A DNA stretch of 64,000 bases from Bacillus yapensis (GTDB lineage: Bacteria > Bacillota > Bacilli > Bacillales > Cytobacillaceae), in assembly GCF_005280205.1 (NCBI RefSeq), contig NZ_SUND01000005.1, positions 1 through 64,000 on the forward strand, read 5' to 3'. Below are positions 53,984-64,000 of the stretch, piece after piece. Numbering within the stretch: the stretch's first letter is position 1; each line of letters opens with the position of its first letter. Below the pieces are notes generated by a model. It saw only the letters and a program-made list of their open reading frames with translations, searched no databases and was not told the DNA's origin. The translations under genes were made by a program, and so were the position numbers.

Positions 53984-55083
53984 TAGCCGTCCACCTCCCC
54001 TAGGATGATATCTACTGCTCCTAGAATGGCAATTAAGTTTGAAATGCTTTCTCCCTCAAGCAATTTCGGGAGGATTTGCAGGTTATAAAAGGATGGCCTT
54101 CTAAATTTTAGACGATATGGCTCTTTTTTACCATCACTTGCAATGTAGCAGCCGATTTCTCCACGAGGAGATTCGATTCGAACAAAGGCTTCTCCTTTTG
54201 GTGCTTTAATGATTTTTGGCACCTTCGCGAGGATCGGTCCTTCTTCCGGAAACTGCTCGACGCATTGCTCTAATATTTTCAAAGCTTCCTCGATCTCGGC
54301 AAATCGGACATGGTAACGAGAGAGAACATCGCCTTCTTCGCGAACCGGTACATCAAAATTGAAACGGTCGTAAATGGAGTATGGCTCATTTTTACGAAGA
54401 TCCCACTTCACACCTGTACAGCGAAGATTTGGTCCACTTAGAGAATAGTTCAAAGCATCCTCTTTCGTGTATTTTCCAATCCCTTTTACACGGTTAAGGA
54501 AAATTTCATTGCCCGTTACAAGGTCATGATAGCCCTTGATTTGCTCGCGCATATGAGGAATGAATTCTCGCACCTTATCAACCCAACCTTCTGGTGCATC
54601 CCATTTGACGCCGCCAACACGCATATAGTTGAAGGTTAAGCGAGCTCCTGAAAGTTCATTTAATAGATTAAGAATCATTTCTCTTTCACGGAAAGCATAG
54701 AGTAGTGGACTTGTCGCTCCTAGGTCAAGGACGAATGTGCCCCACCAAAGCAAATGGCTTGATACACGTCCTAGTTCCATTGCCATTACACGTAAAAATT
54801 CAGCGCGTTCTGGTACTTCGATTCCCATCATCGTTTCAACAGCGTGACAGATGACGTAATTGTTGGTCATCGCTGAGACATAGTCCATCCGATCAGTGTA
54901 GGGAATGATTTGTGTGTATTGAAGGTTTTCCGCCAGCTTCTCTGTTCCACGGTGAAGGTAGCCGATGACCGGCTTTGCTTCCTTAATCGTTTCCCCGTCG
55001 ATTTTTAAAATGAGTCGAAAAACACCGTGCGTACTCGGATGCTGAGGTCCTACGTTCAAAAGCATTTCTTCTGTTCGTAACAC
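53983..55083 (-). CDS. nuoD: Complex I-type subunit NuoD
   Basis: 366 residues, the 49-kDa type subunit. The quinone-site loop NVGPQHPSTHGVFR (about 10-23), with the conserved His, the YTDRMDYVSAMTNN motif and the C-terminal IESPRGEIGCYI and DIILGEVD segments are present. It descends from NiFe hydrogenase large subunits but lacks the metal-binding cysteines. It is cytoplasmic, in the peripheral arm next to NuoB and NuoC. It lies 3 nt after nuoC. Confidence 0.94.
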   Translation of the reverse strand: MLRTEEMLLNVGPQHPSTHGVFRLILKIDGETIKEAKPVIGYLHRGTEKLAENLQYTQIIPYTDRMDYVSAMTNNYVICHAVETMMGIEVPERAEFLRVMAMELGRVSSHLLWWGTFVLDLGATSPLLYAFREREMILNLLNELSGARLTFNYMRVGGVKWDAPEGWVDKVREFIPHMREQIKGYHDLVTGNEIFLNRVKGIGKYTKEDALNYSLSGPNLRCTGVKWDLRKNEPYSIYDRFNFDVPVREEGDVLSRYHVRFAEIEEALKILEQCVEQFPEEGPILAKVPKIIKAPKGEAFVRIESPRGEIGCYIASDGKKEPYRLKFRRPSFYNLQILPKLLEGESISNLIAILGAVDIILGEVDG

Positions 55084-55086
55084 TCT

Positions 55087-56325
55087 TTACACCTCCACAT
55101 CATACGGTTCATAGTCTTTTCTAAGCGGATGACCAACCCATTCTTCACCAAGCATGATCCGGTGTAAATTCGGATGATTATGGAATTGAATTCCTAGTAA
55201 ATCATAAGCTTCACATTCAGGCCAGTTCGCACCTGCCCAAAGGGTAGACAAAGATTCAATAGCTGGTTCATCACGGTCCAATTTCACTTTTAAAGCAACA
55301 GATTGACTGTTTATGTAGGAATACAAGTGCACATACACTTCCATATGCGTTTCATAGTCAACCCCGTGCAGCTCTGAAAGATATTCAAAGCCGAGTTGCT
55401 CGTTGTATTTGAGGAATTGCGCAATTTTATAATAGTATTCACGCTTCGCCACGAGTGTTGGAACATCCTTGGAGAGTCTATTAATATAGGAATCTTCTAT
55501 AACATCCTTCCCTAAGTGCTCCTCAATGACTTTCACGTATTTATCAAGATAAGGCTGATTGACTGAAGGTTTGACCTCTTCTGCCGGTGCTTCTGCTGTC
55601 TTTCCTGCAGCAGCTGCCCTTGCTTTTGCGGCTGCGGCTGCTTTTGCTTTAGCGGCAGCAATTGCTTTCGCCTTTTCGTCGTCACCAGCTAGAGCTGAAT
55701 CGGCACCTTCTTGTTTTGCTTTTGCTGCAGCTTTTGCCTTCGCGGCTGCGGCGGCTTTCGCTTTAGCAGCGGCAATTGCTTTAGCTTTTTCATCATCGCT
55801 CGCTGGTGCTGTTTCTGTGCCTTCCGCTTGTGCCATTCGGGCAGCTTTCGCTTTCGCGGCTGCGGCTGCAGCGGCCTTTGCTTTGGCAGCAGCGACGGCT
55901 TTTTTCTTTGCTAAATCTATATCTTCTTCTGCAGCTGATTCAGGCTCGGCTGGTGCTTCTGCTGAAGCTTCCGCTTGCTCCATGGCTTTCTTTTTCGCTA
56001 GCGCGGCGGCTTTTGCCTTAGCTGCTGCTGCAGCCTTTTTCTTCGCCATATCATCATCTTCTGCTGCTGATTCAGGTTCGGCTGTTGCTTCAGTTGCTGA
56101 TTCCGCTTGCTCCATCGCTTTCTTTTTCGCTAGCGCGGCAGCTTTTGCTTTTGCCGCTGCAGCTGCTTTTTTCTTCGCCATGTCTTCATCTTCTGATGCA
56201 GGTTCAGCTGGCTTTTCAGCTGCGGCTTCCTTATGCTCCATCGCTTTTCTTTTTGCTAGAGCCGCAGCTTTCGCTTTTTCAGCCGCTTCTTTTTTAAGTT
56301 GTTCTAAATCTTTTTCCCCGCTCAT
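55087..56325 (-). CDS. nuoC: Complex I-type subunit NuoC with long Lys/Ala-rich N-terminal extension
   Basis: 412 residues. Only the last 160 (from about 253) are the 30-kDa NuoC fold, with WPECEAYDLLGIQF and RIMLGEEWVGHPLRKDYEP. The first 252 are low-complexity: repeats of AKKKAAAAAKAKAAALAKKK-type helices of about 43 residues, three of them nearly identical, separated by acidic TEATAEPESAAEDDD-type linkers, then shorter DEKAKAIAAAKAKAAAAAKA units. Ordinary NuoC is about 150-200 residues. Similar Ala/Lys/Glu extensions are known in nuo operons of some Bacillus and Geobacillus. The extension could bind nucleic acid, membrane or an electron donor; no role is shown. Confidence 0.92.
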   Translation of the reverse strand: MSGEKDLEQLKKEAAEKAKAAALAKRKAMEHKEAAAEKPAEPASEDEDMAKKKAAAAAKAKAAALAKKKAMEQAESATEATAEPESAAEDDDMAKKKAAAAAKAKAAALAKKKAMEQAEASAEAPAEPESAAEEDIDLAKKKAVAAAKAKAAAAAAAKAKAARMAQAEGTETAPASDDEKAKAIAAAKAKAAAAAKAKAAAKAKQEGADSALAGDDEKAKAIAAAKAKAAAAAKARAAAAGKTAEAPAEEVKPSVNQPYLDKYVKVIEEHLGKDVIEDSYINRLSKDVPTLVAKREYYYKIAQFLKYNEQLGFEYLSELHGVDYETHMEVYVHLYSYINSQSVALKVKLDRDEPAIESLSTLWAGANWPECEAYDLLGIQFHNHPNLHRIMLGEEWVGHPLRKDYEPYDVEV

Positions 56326-56328
56326 CGA

Positions 56329-56841
56329 TTAGATCACCCTCTTCCCGGTTTTCGCCTCGTAACGGATCTTTTCTTTAAGTTTATTAATTCCATAGATTAG
56401 GGCAGCTGGGTTTGGTGGGCAACCAGGAATATACACATCCACCGGTACGATTTGATCCACACCTTTTACCACAGAATAGGATTTAACATACGGTCCACCC
56501 GCAGTTGCACAAGACCCCATCGCAATAACCCACTTTGGTTCTGCCATTTGGTCGTATAGACGTCTAAGGATTGGCGCCATTTTCTTTGTCACCGTACCCG
56601 AAACAATCATGACATCGGATTGACGCGGTGAGTTACGATAAAAAGTACCATATCGGTCTAAATCGTAATGGGCACTACTAGACGCCATCATTTCGATGGC
56701 ACAACAAGCAAGCCCGAATGTCATTGGCCACAATGAATTACTCCGAGCCCAACCTTTTATTTGTTCTAATGAAGCCATTAGTACGGAACGCTGCACTTCT
56801 TCCATTTCTTCTGGTGAAATATTCTCTAATTTTAAATCCAT
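56329..56841 (-). CDS. nuoB: Complex I-type subunit NuoB
   Basis: 170 residues from the ATG at 56841, with AGAAGGTG 5 nt upstream and a 10-nt overlap with nuoA; a start at 56862 would lie further inside nuoA. Ligands of the N2 [4Fe-4S] cluster are C46-C47 (GLACCAIE), C111 (GSCATAGG) and C141 (PGCPPNP). N2 passes electrons to quinone at the NuoB-NuoD interface. Confidence 0.94.
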   Translation of the reverse strand: MDLKLENISPEEMEEVQRSVLMASLEQIKGWARSNSLWPMTFGLACCAIEMMASSSAHYDLDRYGTFYRNSPRQSDVMIVSGTVTKKMAPILRRLYDQMAEPKWVIAMGSCATAGGPYVKSYSVVKGVDQIVPVDVYIPGCPPNPAALIYGINKLKEKIRYEAKTGKRVI

Positions 56842-57206
56842 TTTAGCACCTTCTTCTTCCATGCATAGACAAGTCCGATAAGTAGCATGAATACGAAAAT
56901 TAGCATTTCAATGAGCGCAAAGATGCCTAATTTTTCATAGGCAACAGCCCATGGATACAAAAAGACTGTTTCCACATCAAAAATGACAAATAACAGGGCA
57001 AAAATATAGTAACGAACATTAAATTGAACAAGTGAATCATTAAATGGATCGTTACCGCTTTCGTATGTGGTATATTTCGCTTCCGACGGTACATTCGGAC
57101 GTAACAGCTTGGCTAAAAAAAGCGCCACCACAGGTAAAATTACCCCGAGACACAGAAACACTACTACAATCAGATAGTTATTCTGATATAAGTTAAAAAG
57201 TTCCAT
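56832..57206 (-). CDS. nuoA: Complex I-type subunit NuoA
   Basis: 124 residues with three membrane helices (about 10-30, 64-86 and 96-116). The conserved loop [11 protein letters not shown], with its conserved acidic residues, and the [12 protein letters not shown] motif mark NuoA. It is the first gene of the operon, with GGAGGGGAAGGGG before the ATG and the operon promoter about 60 bp upstream. Confidence 0.93.
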   Translation of the reverse strand: MELFNLYQNNYLIVVVFLCLGVILPVVALFLAKLLRPNVPSEAKYTTYESGNDPFNDSLVQFNVRYYIFALLFVIFDVETVFLYPWAVAYEKLGIFALIEMLIFVFMLLIGLVYAWKKKVLKWI

Positions 57207-57265
57207 ACCCCTTCCCCTCCAAAGTCGTAAAACTTTTCAAAACTTTACAATTTGTAACCGAATTC

Positions 57266-57294
57266 ATTATAACATTGTTAGAATCTGGTGTCGA
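57266..57294 (-). promoter_or_regulatory. Sigma-A promoter of the nuo operon
   Basis: On the minus strand TCGACA (57289-57294), a 17-nt spacer and TATAAT (57266-57271): one mismatch to the consensus -35 and a perfect -10. It lies about 60 nt upstream of the nuoA start. Confidence 0.75.
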
Positions 57295-57299
57295 CAAAG

Positions 57300-57871
57300 C
57301 CTGGAGACTTTTAACAACTGATCTTCTAATCTATTTTTTTGAAAAAAGGAATGCTTTTTTCGGTGACTTTCCTCCTTTCTCTCTAATTACTATTTAATGG
57401 TAGTTTGCATCGTTTGTCTGTGAGTTTTGTCAAATTTTGTTCAAATTTGCAGAAATCTTAAAAATAAGGCTCTTTTCGCAAACATTATTGCTTCTAGCTA
57501 TCAATTTTTTAAATGAATAGTAATAGTGCCTCTTAAACTCATTATCAAGTAGCGAAAAGTGCCTTGCAAAAATAATATGTTGCACTAAAGCACGTATGAG
57601 GTGTAAATGTCGGCTTTAGGACATTTACGAAAAAAAACAATAAGCAACGAATTAACAGGGTAAAAGAGATTAAAAAATGACCTCGTCTTATATAATTATT
57701 GGATTGGTTTGGAGAATATGAGGATGTCTTACAATTTCTGAAAATGTGGATGAAATTACCTTTTTTTGTGGTTGGCGCGAATGTTTAAATTGCCCTTCAA
57801 GATGAAGTTCTGAATGGGTATATTCTCACGAAGAGACTGAAACCACTGAAACAGAAAACTTTCCCAATTGA
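57300..57871. other. Intergenic region between nuo and atp
   Basis: About 570 bp without a supported gene. It contains one perfect 9-bp inverted repeat, GTAAATGTC at 57603-57611 and GACATTTAC at 57620-57628. T-runs are not in terminator position. Short open frames have no ribosome-binding sites. Confidence 0.5.
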
Positions 57872-57908
57872 AAAAAAACACCTCCCAGCAATACACTGGA
57901 AGGTGTTG
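57872..57908 (-). terminator. Terminator of the atp operon
   Basis: On the minus strand AACACCTTCCAG and CTGGGAGGTGTT pair (one mismatch) and are followed by TTTTTTTTC, just after atpC. Confidence 0.85.
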
Positions 57909-57917
57909 GTTCATCGA

Positions 57918-58322
<405 letters not shown>

Positions 58323-58341
58323 TTACCCTCCTGGTCCTAGA

Positions 58342-59778
<1,437 letters not shown>

Positions 59779-59844
59779 TCACGTTCTCATAGCAAATGGG
59801 GTAGGAAGTCGGACTTCCTAACCTCCAATAAAATTTATAGTTCT

Positions 59845-60006
59845 TAGCACAAGCGACAAATCAAGCCGCCTCCGCTTTTCATACTGTCTAGCTCCAGCGG
59901 CTAGCCCCTCGAGGTCGCTTCAGCCCAGATGCTGAAGTTAAAGTACCAACTTCAACCTCTGGCCTTCCAGCGCTTGTCGGGGCTGAGCAAGCCGCCTCCG
60001 CTTTTC
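59845..60006. repeat. Dispersed intergenic element (type A) inside the atp operon
   Basis: Lies between atpG and atpD. It contains two exact 19-nt copies of CAAGCCGCCTCCGCTTTTC at 59862-59880 and 59988-60006, plus TGTCTAGCTCCAGCGGCTA (59885-59903), GCCCCTCGAGGTCGC and CAGCGCTTGTCGGGGCTGAG. It appears as a short truncated copy followed by a longer one. From memory, such blocks are common between genes in Bacillus chromosomes. The GC content is well above the neighbourhood. Confidence 0.7.
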
Positions 60007-60007
60007 T

Positions 60008-60871
<864 letters not shown>

Positions 60872-60941
60872 TCACCACCTTATCAAGATTGTCGAGCAAG
60901 GGTGAGAATCAAACACCCTTGCGTTCTAATATAGACCCGTA

Positions 60942-62465
<1,524 letters not shown>

Positions 62466-62503
62466 CTACGAATAGAATGCGTCCGTTGACGCAATACCTG
62501 TTC

Positions 62504-63040
62504 TTAACTTAAAAGTGTTCTTTCTAAACGCTCTAGCTTTCCGCTTAAAGACCCGTCGAAAATACGATTTCCGATGCGTACCTTTACGCCGCCGAGCAAG
62601 TTAGAATCCACGATATTATTGATACGAAGAGAAGTTTTGCCAACCTTTTTCGCAAAAGTTGAAGATAAAGCTTCACGTTCTTCGTCTGTTAAAGGACGAA
62701 TCGTGTATACTAGTGCTTCTGCAATTCCTCTATCTTCATTTGCCAATTGGATAAATTCATCAGCGACAGCTGTGATTTCATTCACACGATGGCGGTCGAT
62801 TAATAACATAAGTGTATTTAACACATATGTATTTACATGTAAAAATGCATTCTTCAAAATCTCTTTCTTCTTTTCAATCGGAAGCTTTGGAGATTTTAAG
62901 ACAGCATTTAATTCAGCATTATCTACCAATACCTCTTTTACTACACGAAGCTCTGCTTCCATCTGGTCAAGAAGGTTATGTTCTTTCGAGAGCTGGAAAA
63001 GAGCCGATGCATAGCGTTTTGCTACACCTGAGCTACTCAT
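62504..63040 (-). CDS. atpH: ATP synthase delta subunit AtpH
   Basis: 178 residues with GGGAGATA before the ATG. An N-terminal helical bundle (about 1-105), which binds alpha tips, is followed by the C-terminal OSCP-type signature LLGGVKVRIGNRIFDGSLSG (about 148-167). It forms the top of the stator stalk with the b subunits. It starts 2 nt after the atpF stop. Confidence 0.94.
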   Translation of the reverse strand: MSSSGVAKRYASALFQLSKEHNLLDQMEAELRVVKEVLVDNAELNAVLKSPKLPIEKKKEILKNAFLHVNTYVLNTLMLLIDRHRVNEITAVADEFIQLANEDRGIAEALVYTIRPLTDEEREALSSTFAKKVGKTSLRINNIVDSNLLGGVKVRIGNRIFDGSLSGKLERLERTLLS

Positions 63041-63042
63041 CG

Positions 63043-63600
<558 letters not shown>

Positions 63601-63630
63601 TCAATAGAAGAATGATTATTGACATAAAGG

Positions 63631-63665
63631 AATGGCGAAGCTACTCATAAAAGATCTTCGCCATT
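63631..63665 (-). other. Intercistronic hairpin between atpE and atpF
   Basis: AATGGCGAAG and CTTCGCCATT form a perfect 10-bp stem in the 97-nt spacer. No T-run follows on the minus (coding) strand, so it is more likely an mRNA stability or processing element than a terminator. Confidence 0.6.
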
Positions 63666-63685
63666 TTTAACATATTAATTAATGA

Positions 63686-63931
<246 letters not shown>

Positions 63932-63962
63932 TTATTTGTCCAATGATTGAACAAGGTTTATA

Positions 63963-64000
63963 TTAATGGTCTGAACTCACTTTGTGTGAGAGGTAAACCA
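63963..64000 (-). CDS. atpB: ATP synthase a subunit AtpB (C-terminal end only)
   Basis: The last 11 codons before a TAA at 63963 read VYLSHKVSSDH, matching the C-terminus of the AtpB a-subunit of bacilli (VYMSHKISHDH in B. subtilis). The rest lies beyond the window. It is in the expected position, 64 nt upstream of atpE. Confidence 0.75.
   Translation of the reverse strand, partial: VYLSHKVSSDH

Noticed and set aside
55559-56332. 257-codon plus-strand open frame rich in Ala and Phe
   Set aside because: It is the mirror of the GC-rich, low-complexity NuoC extension on the other strand. It has no ribosome-binding site and would be a repetitive hydrophobic peptide.
57603-57628. Possible terminator
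   Set aside because: The stem is perfect, but the A-run follows it on the plus strand and no U-tract follows on either strand in the right place.

Overview
The window is a low-GC Bacillaceae chromosome segment. The evidence is the sporulation genes (spoIIID, spoIIQ, spoIID), the gene order ywqB-ywqA / ssbB / ywpF / fabZ / flhP-flhO / mbl / spoIIID / spoIIQ-ywnJ / spoIID-murA-ywmB-ywzB / atp (the neighbourhood seen in Bacillus subtilis), strong AGGAGG ribosome-binding sites, TTG and GTG starts, and many T-tailed intrinsic terminators. The species cannot be named from the sequence alone. An 11-gene complex I (nuo) operon between ywzB and atp, absent from B. subtilis, points to a relative that carries the reduced nuoABCDHIJKLMN set.

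Region 1 (1-20.3 kb) is a cell-envelope region with signs of gene decay. It holds a secreted PA14-repeat protein cut by the window edge, an LtaS-like membrane phosphoglycerol-transferase with an unusual C-terminal Ig-like domain, a 985-residue amidase with seven Ig-like repeats, an LCP-family wall-polymer ligase, a LysM/NlpC-P60 endopeptidase, a PBP3-like lipoprotein transpeptidase, a Yip1 + HlyD-type adaptor pair, and a YhgE-type membrane protein. Between them lie remains of an IS1182-type transposase, a second PBP, and at least two other degraded genes, plus small membrane-protein genes.

Region 2 (20.3-42 kb): ywqB (SWIM zinc finger) and ywqA (Snf2 helicase) overlap. ssbB is translationally coupled to a 58-residue ORF. 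ywpF has a group IIC intron (26698-28562, opposite strand) inserted at its stop codon, next to its terminator. Then come a lipoprotein, fabZ, an M20 peptidase, a small EpsA-family protein, flhP-flhO, mbl, spoIIID, and a conserved module of Na+/solute symporter, small subunit, CBS/DUF294 protein and DnaQ-like exonuclease with a candidate catabolite-control site. spoIIQ and ywnJ are divergent.

Region 3 (42-64 kb): spoIID-murA-ywmB, ywzB, the nuo operon without NADH-oxidising subunits nuoEFG and with a lysine/alanine-rich extension of about 250 residues on NuoC, then the F1Fo ATP synthase operon (atpB partial, atpE, F, H, A, G, D, C), all on the minus strand. Together nuo and atp form a proton-gradient maker and user.

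Intergenic DNA is rich in repeats: a 52-bp tandem repeat (17.67 kb), a 51-bp tandem repeat (42.03 kb), two related dispersed elements (35.73 kb, and 59.85 kb inside the atp operon), and degenerate short motifs. No tRNA, rRNA, CRISPR array or recognisable riboswitch was seen. The most noteworthy observations are the intron that rewrites the end of ywpF, the candidate minus-strand RNA upstream of ywqB, and the repeat element inside the atp operon.
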